From an uncultured Bacteroidales bacterium (GTDB lineage Bacteria; Bacteroidota; Bacteroidia; Bacteroidales; Bacteroidaceae), in the NCBI GenBank assembly GCA_902801485.1, contig CADCIP010000003.1:62001-126000 (forward strand): a DNA stretch of 64,000 bases. Reading direction: 5' to 3'. The notes beneath the pieces are model-generated. The model was given only the letters and a program-made list of their open reading frames with translations. It had not been told where the DNA came from and made no database searches. The position numbers and the translations under genes were made by a program. This document shows, piece after piece, positions 49,868-58,270 of the stretch (the stretch's first letter is position 1; each line of letters opens with the position of its first letter).

Positions 49868-49990
49868 GCCGTCATATAGAATCGTTATAACGTTATACCG
49901 TAATACCGTCATAACGAAGCCACCATCGAAATAACGATATAACGAAGCCATATCGCCGTTATAACGATATAACGTTATGACGTGATAACG
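49868..49990 (+). repeat. Palindrome-rich gttat/ataac repeat block after the four-helix-bundle gene
   Basis: Dense inverted repeats such as cgttataacgttat, cgatataacgaagcc (x2) and cgttatgacgtgataacg fill the gap to the primase terminator. Confidence 0.75.
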
Positions 49991-50031
49991 ACCTTTCAAA
50001 TTTTAACTGTGAATTGTGAAACTGTGAAAAT

Positions 50032-50062
50032 AAAGGCCCAGAGATTTTTCCCTGAGCCTTTT
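50032..50062 (-). terminator. Terminator of the primase-like gene
   Basis: On the minus strand gaaaaggctcaggg pairs with the later ctctgggccttta, followed by TTTTC, just after the stop at 50075. Confidence 0.65.
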
Positions 50063-50074
50063 CTGTTTAAGAGG

Positions 50075-52354
50075 TTACGCTGCCTTTTTCTGATGCATGG
50101 ATAGGAACTGCGGACTTTTTGTATATTGGCCGGTGGCAGGGTCAAAGATGCAGTACCCTCGCTGAACCCATTTGCGGAGCTGGGCAGAACCATCGGCTTT
50201 CATGCCTTGGGCACGACGGACGGTGTTCAGGTCGTCAAGGGTGAAGCTGTCCTGCAGGCACTCCATCAGGTTGCGACGGCCGGGCACCATCACTGCCTTG
50301 TCCAGATCCATTGCACGGCGCATCTTCTCACCGAATATCCACATCTTGCACCACATGTCATAGTGATAAGACCAGCGGACGAAGTTCTCAATCTCCTTGC
50401 TCCATTTCTGTCCGTTGAGGATATAGAGCACCATTCCTCGCTTGAAGGCCGAGAGGGTGGCACGATAGGAGAGTTCGCGGTAGGTGTCGTCATCGGCAAG
50501 TGCGGAGTACTGGCGGTTCTCCTCTATCATTTCTGCCACCAGCTGATTGGCTTTCTTACATTCGATAAGGCTCTTGGCATTGTTGAGCAAAGCCACAAAC
50601 TCCTGCACCTGCTGCTGGTACTTCTCATCGTACTGGCCATAGACGGGCATGCGGTCATCATCTGTGTAGATGGTGCAGAAAGTCATACGCGAGAGTGTTC
50701 CGTCCAACATAGAGTCGGCAAAGAAGCGGCGGCACTTACCTGGTGTGGTAGAAGCATTCCAGTTCCAGCGGACTTCCACCGATTCCGACACCGACTTGGT
50801 TCCTACACGCTCCTGACCGTAGTCGCCACAATCGTATGCAAGACGCAGAATCTCTGTTACGTTGTTGCCCTTGCCGTTGGTCTTCAGCTGGTTCAGCATA
50901 CCTATTTCATCCATACGCGTGTATAGGAATTTACCTTGTGCATCGGCCATCAGCTGGACAAAGGCAGCTGGTGTCATATCCGATTTCACCCACTGAATGG
51001 CTATGCCCTTGGGACGCTCTGGCTTCTGCTGGTCGGCAGCGCAGGCATCATACTGCTCCTTATACTCCTGCATCAGTTTGCGGTTCTTGGTGTCGCTCTC
51101 CTTAATGTCGGCCATGATGGCATTGATAGGCTCGTTGACACAAGACTTGCCGCTCGACATCTCTGCCACCAGTACGTTCATAAACGTGGGCTCAACCTTT
51201 GCATTGTCGTTGTAGCGGAACTTCACACCTTTGCAGTGAACGCCCAAGGCAGGGAATACACCCATGGCTACTGAGGGGCGCAGATGCTCGGGTACGTTCT
51301 TGGTGATGAGTCGCATGAACTTGGTAAGGCGCTGAGGCATCTTTGGAGGCTGGGCGGCATTCACGCCGTTGGCCTCGATAATCTCCTCCAGCTGCTGCTG
51401 CTTACGAGCTTGCTCCAAGGCACGGTTCACCAATTCGGGCACCGTCTTTGTCTGTGGGCGATTGCAGGCAGAGCGGACCGTACTCAGAAACTTCTGCTCC
51501 TCCTCGCCATAGCGTGGCAGAATCTGGGCAATCCATTGTGGGTCGTCGTTGCAGACATAGCGCATGTTGCAGGCCATGGCAAAGATGAAGTTGTTACGTG
51601 CACCCTGGGCAGGAACACCACCCAGCTGGTCCTCTACGGCCTTGATAATCTGTGGATAGCTGATGCCGTTGAAGTTGTCCTCGTAATCTGCCGGTGCTGG
51701 CAGCAGTAAGGGCGCAGAAACTGCACTGTCCTTTGTCCCCATTGTCACAGGATTCTCAGGTACCTCCACCTCACGCGCTGCAAAGAGCTTCTCCTCGTTG
51801 TAGTAAAGCACATAGTCACGACATACTCCGAACGAGCAGCGGGCCATATCTTTCACACAGCCGTCATAGGTCTTGTCTCCCAACTGGTCGGCCATCCATC
51901 GCTGAGCCTCGGCAAGCGACATACCCTTGGGCATCTCGAAGACCAGACGAACGCCCTCGTAGCTGGGCGAGATGTGTGCGAGGCAGATACCCAGCTCTTC
52001 CTCACGTCCCGCTACCTTATTTATATAGTAGGCGCGAGGGTCTTCCGTCAGTTCGTCTACATCGTAGATAGAGAGTCCGCTGGGGATAGCCGACTGGTTA
52101 TGGCGGTAGCCGTCCGAGAAGGTGGCGTGGAAGCAGAAAACGGGCAGGTTGTCTTCCTTGAGGGTTGTCTTTACCTTCTTGAATGCTACGCGCGTAAGCT
52201 TGCCTTCCTTCACCTCCTTCAGGCGGTTGGCTATCTCGCGGCATGTGTTAATTACTCGCTGGTTGTCGAACGCAGCGTTCAGCATCTCGGGTGTGCAAGG
52301 TTGCATCTTGCCAGGAGTCATGATTGACTCGGAAAAAGAAAAAGTCGTTGTCAT
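50075..52354 (-). CDS. VirE_N/DUF3987 primase-helicase-like protein
   Basis: The 759-residue protein has an N-terminal VirE_N-type (BT4734-like) region (about 35-200: VKEGKLTRVAFKKVKTTLKEDNLPVFCFHATFSDG, GLSIYDVDEL, ISPSYEGVRLVFEMP), a linker, and a DUF3987 helicase-like domain with Walker A-like AEMSSGKS (about 412) and Walker B-like YTRMDEIGML. A wHTH-like C-terminus follows. This combination is typical of Bacteroidetes mobile-element or primase-helicase proteins. No relaxase, integrase or phage genes are near it. Promoter TACCTTTG at 52414-52421 on the minus strand. Confidence 0.8.
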   Translation of the reverse strand: MTTTFSFSESIMTPGKMQPCTPEMLNAAFDNQRVINTCREIANRLKEVKEGKLTRVAFKKVKTTLKEDNLPVFCFHATFSDGYRHNQSAIPSGLSIYDVDELTEDPRAYYINKVAGREEELGICLAHISPSYEGVRLVFEMPKGMSLAEAQRWMADQLGDKTYDGCVKDMARCSFGVCRDYVLYYNEEKLFAAREVEVPENPVTMGTKDSAVSAPLLLPAPADYEDNFNGISYPQIIKAVEDQLGGVPAQGARNNFIFAMACNMRYVCNDDPQWIAQILPRYGEEEQKFLSTVRSACNRPQTKTVPELVNRALEQARKQQQLEEIIEANGVNAAQPPKMPQRLTKFMRLITKNVPEHLRPSVAMGVFPALGVHCKGVKFRYNDNAKVEPTFMNVLVAEMSSGKSCVNEPINAIMADIKESDTKNRKLMQEYKEQYDACAADQQKPERPKGIAIQWVKSDMTPAAFVQLMADAQGKFLYTRMDEIGMLNQLKTNGKGNNVTEILRLAYDCGDYGQERVGTKSVSESVEVRWNWNASTTPGKCRRFFADSMLDGTLSRMTFCTIYTDDDRMPVYGQYDEKYQQQVQEFVALLNNAKSLIECKKANQLVAEMIEENRQYSALADDDTYRELSYRATLSAFKRGMVLYILNGQKWSKEIENFVRWSYHYDMWCKMWIFGEKMRRAMDLDKAVMVPGRRNLMECLQDSFTLDDLNTVRRAQGMKADGSAQLRKWVQRGYCIFDPATGQYTKSPQFLSMHQKKAA

Positions 52355-52413
52355 AATAAAAACAGTTTTAATTTAACATAATATTTTCGGTTGTCTTTGC
52401 GCATTGACGGGTG

Positions 52414-52421
52414 CAAAGGTA
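52414..52421 (-). promoter_or_regulatory. -7 promoter element of the primase-like gene
   Basis: TACCTTTG on the minus strand, 60 nt upstream of the ATG at 52354. Confidence 0.5.
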
Positions 52422-52440
52422 TAGCAAGAAAAACACAAAA

Positions 52441-52480
52441 ATCCCCTATATAGGCCCTATGAAAGACCTATATAGGGGAT
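52441..52480 (-). terminator. Terminator of the HIRAN gene
   Basis: A perfect 14-bp stem (ATCCCCTATATAGG with CCTATATAGGGGAT, 52441-52454 and 52467-52480) with a 12-nt loop. On the minus strand it is followed by TTTTTGTGTTTTT. It lies 28 nt past the HIRAN stop. Confidence 0.85.
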
Positions 52481-52507
52481 GCCCCTACTGATAATCAGTG
52501 TGTTACG

Positions 52508-53761
52508 CTATTTCCTGAAGATGCTGTCTATCACATCGAATCTGGAAGGTGAGTTTTCTTTTTCCTGATACGCCCATTTCTCTTGTGCCAGATTCTTTAT
52601 GCCCCATAGCTGTTCGAAAGGTTTCCAGCAGGCTTTCAGTTTCAGTTTCAGGGCGAAATTGTCGGCTATATACATGGCTTGCTGGCGTGTTGTGCCGGGT
52701 AGGAGCTGGTATCTGTTGTCAACAAACCCTTCACTCACCAGCCTTTGCCAGTACACCTGCATGTTCTCGGAAAATATTTTGTGGCCTGTTTTTGGGAGAA
52801 TGGCTGTTTTGCTCATGCTATGTATCTGCTCTATGGCATCACGCTTGCCTTCGCGGCCCCAGCGTCCTATCTCTACCCTGCCTTTCAGAATCATCAGGAT
52901 AATGCCGGAGAGCAGCTGGTTCAGATACTTGCGCGGCACATGCTTGTAATAGACCTCGCGCAGGAAGTCCACAGGGTCGGAGAGGAACTTGTCGTAAAGC
53001 TGATAGGGGAAGGCGCTGAGCTGGGATTTCAGCTCGTCCAGCCGGTTGTCATACGTGTAATGGCTCTCCTGCAGGCCCTTGCTGAGCAGCTCCAGCGGTA
53101 TGTCTATAAAGAGGTAACGGGCCACCTGGTCGCGATTGTCGTGCGTCATGAGCATACCTTTCTGCTGGCGCAGTTTGTCGGCCACCTCCTGCCATTCGGG
53201 TTCACAGCGCTGGGCAAGCAGACGTTCTATCCTATAGCGCATACGAGTCATTTCACGACTCATATCGTAGAGATTCGAAGTCAATAATTCTGTAATCAAC
53301 GGGCGCAAATATGCGCTCGTCTCCTCCGACTCCAGGGCATCTGTCAGGTCGGCAGTAAGGTCGCCCAACTGCTCCATCTTTCTTGGCATCAGCGGAAGAC
53401 CATCGTAATGCCAGCCCTCATAGACGCTGTCATTGAAAGGTTCGTAATCCCAGTCAACCTTTTCCACCTCCGCCTCCACTTTCAGCACTGGCGGCTCCGT
53501 ATTGCTTTCTACCACCACGCCACGCAGACGATTCAGCCCCGAGCCCTTCAAAGCCTGATATACCACGTCCAGATCAGTAACGGCCACATAGCCTATATGC
53601 AGGCGCCCCTCGCGTGCCCTGACGGCATAGGGGTCCTTTACATTCTCAGGTTGAGGCTGTAGCACCAGTTGCTTGCCAACGGCCGCAGCGGCATATTCTT
53701 TCCAATTATCACGTACATCCCAGTGGTATAGGCCAACCACATCAAACCTTATCTTTTCCAT
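52508..53761 (-). CDS. HIRAN-domain protein of unknown function
   Basis: From ATG 53761 (the -7 element TATCTTTG at 53770-53777 on this strand excludes the longer frame) the protein has 417 residues. Residues about 1-90 form a HIRAN-like domain: FDVVGLYHWDVRDNW, LVLQPQPENVKDPYAVRAREGRLHIGYVAVTDLDVVYQALKG. HIRAN binds DNA ends and is found in SNF2 helicases and mobile proteins; here it stands with a long helical C-terminal region. The role is unknown. Next to the primase-like gene on the same strand, with the terminator between them. Confidence 0.7.
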   Translation of the reverse strand: MEKIRFDVVGLYHWDVRDNWKEYAAAAVGKQLVLQPQPENVKDPYAVRAREGRLHIGYVAVTDLDVVYQALKGSGLNRLRGVVVESNTEPPVLKVEAEVEKVDWDYEPFNDSVYEGWHYDGLPLMPRKMEQLGDLTADLTDALESEETSAYLRPLITELLTSNLYDMSREMTRMRYRIERLLAQRCEPEWQEVADKLRQQKGMLMTHDNRDQVARYLFIDIPLELLSKGLQESHYTYDNRLDELKSQLSAFPYQLYDKFLSDPVDFLREVYYKHVPRKYLNQLLSGIILMILKGRVEIGRWGREGKRDAIEQIHSMSKTAILPKTGHKIFSENMQVYWQRLVSEGFVDNRYQLLPGTTRQQAMYIADNFALKLKLKACWKPFEQLWGIKNLAQEKWAYQEKENSPSRFDVIDSIFRK

Positions 53762-53769
53762 ACGAAATG

Positions 53770-53777
53770 CAAAGATA
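53770..53777 (-). promoter_or_regulatory. -7 promoter element of the HIRAN gene
   Basis: TATCTTTG on the minus strand ends 8 nt before the ATG at 53761, so the leader is very short; it fixes the start codon. Confidence 0.5.
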
Positions 53778-53983
53778 CAACAACTTTGTGACAATTGGGA
53801 CAAAGGACAGTGCAGTTTTTGCACGCTTCCCCAAAAAATGTGCTCACATGTAAATGTTGTTATATATAATAATGTATATATGTAATAATAATAATATTAA
53901 TAAAATCTTAATAATATTCAATAATCATTATACTCAATACATTACTCTCTCTTTCTCTCTTGCCGATAACAGAAAAGTACGCA

Positions 53984-54025
53984 AAAACAGGCTGTCCAAT
54001 TGTCACAATTGTCACAGCCTGTTTT
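53984..54025. terminator. Bidirectional hairpin with T tracts on both sides
   Basis: AAAACAGGCTGT (53984-53995) pairs perfectly with ACAGCCTGTTTT (54014-54025). The 18-nt loop repeats aattgtcac. Both strands end the stem in TTTT or TTTTT. It lies upstream of two divergent genes, where a terminator would not be expected. Confidence 0.7.
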
Positions 54026-54333
54026 CCTTGTCAATATTTTTCCTCTGCCCCCCTACCCTCGTAAAATATGCTGCCTCGCTGCTATTAATAGAAACAATTG
54101 CTACTATACTAGGGCGCAAAAATTCCCTAGTGTGGGAGTAAATTTTCTCTCGTAGGGAGATTGTGGGGGACTTGTGAGGCGGTCTTTCGATGTAAAGAAT
54201 TTTCCTTTTCCTTGACCGGTGTCCCACCATTCGAGGACGTATAGCCAGTAAAATCTTTAGCGGCCCACATGAATACATACCTATAGATGGTGTTAAAATG
54301 AAAGCCCAGCAACTATGCGATATAATTACTAAT

Positions 54334-54341
54334 TATCTTTG
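54334..54341 (+). promoter_or_regulatory. -7 promoter element of the S41/TonB genes
   Basis: TATCTTTG, 42 nt before the ATG at 54384. Confidence 0.45.
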
Positions 54342-54383
54342 GCACAGGAAACCCAAAGTAAGGTATTAGATTAGATCAATAAA

Positions 54384-55532
54384 ATGAAAAAAACAATCAT
54401 CATCGTTTTAGTTGTCCTCTTTGCAGGATGGCACACAACACAGGCTCAGGACTTGAGTATGTATCATCTCCTTAACGATTCTGCTTACCAAACGGTAGAA
54501 GAGTACCAAACCGGCAACAAGTTTCAGAAGGACGCCATACTGTTTATGGATATGGTTGCTGAAACACATCCCTATTATGTGAAGGCTGATAGACGTGAGG
54601 AATGGTTTGGAAAGAAGAAAGGACTTCTGGAAAGATGCAAGGACTTTCAGACGGACGAGGAATTTATAGATGCCTTGATTGATGTTCTGGGGCCACTACA
54701 TGATAAGCATACTGACATTTGGACATTAAAACGCTTGAGTGAACGGAAAACAGAAGCGCTAATGAAGATGAACCCTCAGGAAATGAAAGCTCGTGCTGAC
54801 AGGGCACATATTATGCGTCCTCATACATCATGGTATGACACTCAGTACTTCCCTGAGCAAGGCATTTGTTACCTTCAGTTTAACAAATGTTCCAATGCCT
54901 CGAATTATCCCTTCCCAAAATTCCTTGACGACATGTTTGCTGAGATGGAGAAGGCTGATATGAAAACGCTGGTTGTAGATGTACAGTACAATCCTGGTGG
55001 TAACGATGGACTTTGTTTTGAATTACTTCAACGCCTTTACCCTTTTCGGGAGATGAAGATGATGACGGCCTATATGCGCTTTTCAGACCTTGCAGCAATC
55101 ATGGATCCAAGTATCTCCCAGATGAAAAAGAAATGGGAAGACGAAGGACACAAGGATGAACTCTACAAGCTGCCAACTGGTCAGTTGCCTGCAGATTATC
55201 AGCAACCGAAGATATTTGACGGGAAGGTAGTGTTTGTTCAGGGAGAAACGACATATAGTAGTGCAGGCACTCTCTTAGTCCATGCTCGCGACAACCACAT
55301 TGGTACCATCATTGGCACCATTTCAACCTATTCGCCTTCGCATTATGGCAACATAGCGCTATATCGCTTTCCTAACACGAACGCTTACGGGACGATTTCT
55401 ACACGTTATTTTATACGTCCGGATGTTGAGCATGAGAATGAAAAAGTGTTGGAGCCAGACGTTATAATCGACTTATATGACAAGGATGCTGCTTGGCAAT
55501 ACATTGTTGACAATTATGGGAAGAAGGAGTAA
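54384..55532 (+). CDS. S41-family peptidase (secreted)
   Basis: A 382-residue exported protein: signal peptide about 1-22 (ending TQAQ), a helical N-terminal part, then the S41 core with LVVDVQYNPGGND, the nucleophile Ser in TTYSSAGTLLV (about residue 291) and the C-terminal VLEPDVIIDLYD. It is a paralogue in kind, though not close, of the S41 at 20296, and like it has no PDZ domain. It is followed 36 nt later by the TonB-type gene, so the two are probably one transcript. Confidence 0.82.
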   Translation: MKKTIIIVLVVLFAGWHTTQAQDLSMYHLLNDSAYQTVEEYQTGNKFQKDAILFMDMVAETHPYYVKADRREEWFGKKKGLLERCKDFQTDEEFIDALIDVLGPLHDKHTDIWTLKRLSERKTEALMKMNPQEMKARADRAHIMRPHTSWYDTQYFPEQGICYLQFNKCSNASNYPFPKFLDDMFAEMEKADMKTLVVDVQYNPGGNDGLCFELLQRLYPFREMKMMTAYMRFSDLAAIMDPSISQMKKKWEDEGHKDELYKLPTGQLPADYQQPKIFDGKVVFVQGETTYSSAGTLLVHARDNHIGTIIGTISTYSPSHYGNIALYRFPNTNAYGTISTRYFIRPDVEHENEKVLEPDVIIDLYDKDAAWQYIVDNYGKKE

Positions 55533-55568
55533 CATAAACCAGAAACCAACTAATAATAAGATATAACG

Positions 55569-55988
55569 ATGAAGAGAATTTTTATTTTGCTATCAGTTTT
55601 AGCACTTTCAGTTGGTGCTTTTGCCCAACTTCAGCAGGGTGTATATGATGAAAGTGTCTTTGTTGAATATGAAGAGAATGCTTCTTTCCCTGGTGGAGAT
55701 AAAGCCTGTATAGCGTGGTTAAAAGAGCATATTAAATACCCTAAGGATTGCCTGAAGAATAAGATTGAAGGGCGGGTTAAAGTAAGTTTTATAGTTGAAA
55801 AAGACGGTTCCATAGATTCAATAAAAGTCAGGGAATCGCCCCACCCATCTCTTTCTGAAGAGGCGATTCGTGTGGTCAAAGAAATGCCTAAGTGGAAACC
55901 GGCGAGATATATGAATAAGTGTAAAAGATCTCTCTGGTTTCTTCCTGTCACCTTCAATCTTCCACAATCAACGGAGAAAAAAGAATAA
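55569..55988 (+). CDS. Exported TonB C-terminal-domain protein without membrane anchor
   Basis: The 139-residue protein has a cleavable signal peptide (MKRIFILLSVLALSVGAFAQ) followed by a TonB C-terminal domain: WLKEHIKYPKDCLKNKIEGRVKVSFIVEKDGSIDSIKVRESPHPSLSEEAIRVVKEMPKWKPARYMNK. Normal TonB keeps an uncleaved N-terminal anchor, so this is a soluble periplasmic or lipid-free TonB-CTD protein, perhaps binding an outer-membrane receptor. It follows the S41 gene. Confidence 0.85.
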   Translation: MKRIFILLSVLALSVGAFAQLQQGVYDESVFVEYEENASFPGGDKACIAWLKEHIKYPKDCLKNKIEGRVKVSFIVEKDGSIDSIKVRESPHPSLSEEAIRVVKEMPKWKPARYMNKCKRSLWFLPVTFNLPQSTEKKE

Positions 55989-56010
55989 TTAAAAACCGAA
56001 AACAAAAATA

Positions 56011-56040
56011 GCAGCCCAGGGGGATTTCCTTGGGCTGCTT
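56011..56040. terminator. Bidirectional terminator between TonB and TlpA-like genes
   Basis: gcagcccagg pairs with ccttgggctgc; minus strand continues TATTTTTGTTTT, plus strand TTTATTTG. Sits between convergent genes. Confidence 0.8.
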
Positions 56041-56080
56041 TATTTGTTTTAACTAAGGTCTAAAGCCTAAGGCCTAAGGT

Positions 56081-57124
56081 TTACTTATCAAAGATTTCTG
56101 CTAACTTTGCTTTAATAGCATCACCTCGGAGCTCGCAGGAAAGGATGGTACCATCGGGACCAAAGAGTACGATGTAGGGAATAGCATTGAATCCATAAGT
56201 CGACGCAGCTATGCCTTCCGAATTGAGAATTTGCGGATAAGTAATCCCATCCTTCTCAATGGCCTTCAGTGTATCCTCGGGTTTATCGTTTACTGCTACA
56301 CCCAGAACCATAAAGCCTTTGTCCTTGTACTGTTCATAGGCCTTGATAAGGTTGGGAATCTCTGCTCGGCAGGGGCCGCACCACGAGGCCCAGAAGTCCA
56401 CCAGCACATACTTTCCCTTGCCTACATAGTCGCTCAGGCGAGTGGTCTTGCCATCGTACTCCACAGAAAAATCCTTGAACATATCACCTACCAGAGGGTG
56501 ATTCAACTTCTTGAGGAGTGCTGACGTTAGGGGATGCTGACGTACATTTTCGCCGCATTGCTCTATAAGGTTCAGCAGGTTCTTTGCCTCTGCATCCGTC
56601 TTATTTCTCATACTATACAGCATCAGTACGGCAGAAAGGTCGTCCTTATGTTCAAGCACATAATCTGCACTATATTTGGCAGCCATTTCAAGGTTCCCGT
56701 TCTTGGAAGCCTCTATAATCTTGCGGTTACATGTGAAAAATACATTGTTCAATGGTGTTCCTACCACCTCGGGTGATTCTGCCTTAGCATTTATAACGAT
56801 GTTACCAGGCTCCAGGAACAAGGGTACATACAGATTCCGCGACCATCCTTCATACGTCTGAAGTATCATCAGCTGGATAATCTTGGGACCGTCCACATAC
56901 CCGCAAAGTTCTACCTTTTTGGGGTCCTTCATGACCATCTTCTCTGTGATGGGCTTTTGGGTTGTACAGTCCAGAAGGTAAACGCTGTCGCTGAGTTCCT
57001 TTTCCTGACCCTCATAATACTTGATAAGGCCTGAGACGTCGGCCTTAATGGTGTAGTTGTTCTCTTGTGCCCAGCCTGCTATAGTGCAGCAAGCAAGCAT
57101 CGCAATAATAAATACTCTTTTCAT
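56081..57124 (-). CDS. TlpA-like thioredoxin-fold exported protein
   Basis: The 347-residue protein has a signal peptide (ending TIAGWAQ), a DUF4369-like N-terminal domain, and a thioredoxin domain with WASWCGPCRAEIPNLI and FNAIPYIVLFGPDGTILS. The stretch FKDFSVEYDGKTTRLSDYVGKGKYVLVDFWASWC closely matches the protein at 21693, which suggests a recent duplication. It starts with MKRVFIIAMLACCTIAGWAQ and has no lipobox. Preceded by the DUF2975/XRE genes on the same strand but separated by a palindromic element. Confidence 0.88.
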   Translation of the reverse strand: MKRVFIIAMLACCTIAGWAQENNYTIKADVSGLIKYYEGQEKELSDSVYLLDCTTQKPITEKMVMKDPKKVELCGYVDGPKIIQLMILQTYEGWSRNLYVPLFLEPGNIVINAKAESPEVVGTPLNNVFFTCNRKIIEASKNGNLEMAAKYSADYVLEHKDDLSAVLMLYSMRNKTDAEAKNLLNLIEQCGENVRQHPLTSALLKKLNHPLVGDMFKDFSVEYDGKTTRLSDYVGKGKYVLVDFWASWCGPCRAEIPNLIKAYEQYKDKGFMVLGVAVNDKPEDTLKAIEKDGITYPQILNSEGIAASTYGFNAIPYIVLFGPDGTILSCELRGDAIKAKLAEIFDK

Positions 57125-57164
57125 TTCTATTTTTATTTTTGTTTTTGTTTTCGTTATCGTTCCC

Positions 57165-57215
57165 TTCTTGGCTCTCCCCTCTCCTCGGAGAGGGGTTGGG
57201 GGTGAGGCTACTCCC
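57165..57215 (+). repeat. GC-rich palindromic element after the XRE gene
   Basis: cccctctcctcggagagggg followed by ttgggggtgaggc; overlaps the last codons of the XRE gene. Same sequence type as 59043-59078 and 62681-62715. Confidence 0.85.
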
Positions 57216-57411
57216 TGTACTCCAGAATGTCGCCCGGCTGGCAGTCGAGGGCCTGACAGATGGCTTCGAGGGTGGAGAAACGCACGGCTTTCGCTTTGCC
57301 GGTCTTTAGGATGGATAGGTTGGCAGCCGTTATGCCAATCTTCTCGGCAAGTTCCTGTGATGACATTTTCCTCTTGGCCATCATCACATCTACATTAACT
57401 ACTATACTCAT
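57208..57411 (-). CDS. XRE-family small DNA-binding regulator
   Basis: From ATG 57411 the protein has 67 residues: MSIVVNVDVMMAKRKMSSQELAEKIGITAANLSILKTGKAKAVRFSTLEAICQALDCQPGDILEY, a complete Cro/CI helix-turn-helix of the YozG type. Regulators of this type accompany DUF2975 membrane proteins, as here. The upstream three DUF2975 genes are on the same strand. Probable local regulator of this small operon. Confidence 0.88.
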   Translation of the reverse strand: MSIVVNVDVMMAKRKMSSQELAEKIGITAANLSILKTGKAKAVRFSTLEAICQALDCQPGDILEYRE

Positions 57412-57451
57412 AACGTCATTTACCATTTAAAGATTTACCATTTACCATTTT

Positions 57452-57485
57452 ATACACTCCCCCAAGGGGGAGCGGGGAGGGGGCC
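57452..57485 (+). repeat. GC-rich palindromic element between DUF2975 and XRE genes
   Basis: cactcccccaagggggagcg with gggagggggcc, an imperfect palindrome touching the stop codon of the DUF2975 gene. Confidence 0.75.
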
Positions 57486-58195
57486 TAAATGGTTAACTCC
57501 TGTTCGTCCTGCAACTCCTTGCCCCTTAGGATAATCTGAGAAAAAACCATTAGCGTAAGGCCGAGAATAAGATAAATACCATTATTGCCATAATCCCAAC
57601 TGATATTAAGGTATGACAAATCTATCAGTTTTTTTAGTATAATTGATGATATATAGCCATATGTAATGTTTACCAAACTCATACCACAAATCAAACCGCC
57701 AACTAATTCCACCTGACGGGCGACATTGGCCACAAAGACTTCTCCTTTGTAAACAGAAACAATCAAATTCCAACCTATGACAATAATAAAGAGAGCAAAT
57801 ACCCCTTGAAATATAATATTAATTATTTGAATATAATAAAGGGTTGGCACATATTCACGCTCAGTAGGAATCATAACCTCTGCTTTTTTAATATGCATAA
57901 CGCAAGATTTCTCGCCCGCATTATACCCCAAATACTTCTCCCGTCCAAAACGGCATGATTTTACATTAACTTCAAATGGGCGATATGGTTTCATCAAGGC
58001 CAACATGCCATCCACTGCTTTTATTGTTCTTGCTGTGCATTCCTTGGGTAAAGGCCCAATAGTCAGTGCTTTCTCTTCTTTTCCCGTATCTACGTAAATA
58101 ACAGTCTTATGTTCCAACAAGGAATTTATATCAAGTAATTCTGCCAGAAAAGCAACAGCTAACAAAACGCTGTAAATTTTCAATTTATTTTTCAT
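57485..58195 (-). CDS. DUF2975-family membrane protein (third copy)
   Basis: The 236-residue protein has four membrane segments and the DUF2975 phrase KGEVFVANVARQVELVGGLICGM. An extracytoplasmic loop follows the first helix. The C-terminal ILRGKELQDEQELTI is identical to the next paralogue. Function unknown, partnered with an XRE regulator in many Firmicutes and Bacteroidetes. Start at 58195 is MKNKLKIYSVLLAV. Confidence 0.82.
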   Translation of the reverse strand: MKNKLKIYSVLLAVAFLAELLDINSLLEHKTVIYVDTGKEEKALTIGPLPKECTARTIKAVDGMLALMKPYRPFEVNVKSCRFGREKYLGYNAGEKSCVMHIKKAEVMIPTEREYVPTLYYIQIINIIFQGVFALFIIVIGWNLIVSVYKGEVFVANVARQVELVGGLICGMSLVNITYGYISSIILKKLIDLSYLNISWDYGNNGIYLILGLTLMVFSQIILRGKELQDEQELTI

Positions 58196-58228
58196 AACGC
58201 TATAATTATTATTGTTTATATATTAAGT

Positions 58229-58265
58229 TCCCATCGCCCACGGGAGAGGGGTTAGGGGTGAGGCT
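58229..58265 (+). repeat. GC-rich palindromic element between DUF2975 copies two and three
   Basis: gttcccatcgcccacgggag with aggggttaggggtgaggc; same second half as the 59043 element. Confidence 0.8.
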
Positions 58266-58270
58266 TTTTT

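Larger units (their letters stand above)
53762..54383. other. Gene-free divergent stretch with AT-rich block and hairpin
   Basis: About 620 bases between the HIRAN and S41 genes. 53850-53945 is very AT-rich; 53984-54025 is a hairpin; the rest shows no clear gene. Two overlapping minus-strand frames at 54012-54312 look non-coding. TATCTTTG at 54334-54341 is a likely -7 element of the S41 gene. Confidence 0.5.

Noticed and set aside
54012-54312. Two overlapping minus-strand frames in the HIRAN/S41 gap
   Set aside because: Short, no family motifs, no promoter; most likely non-coding, though a decayed fragment cannot be excluded.
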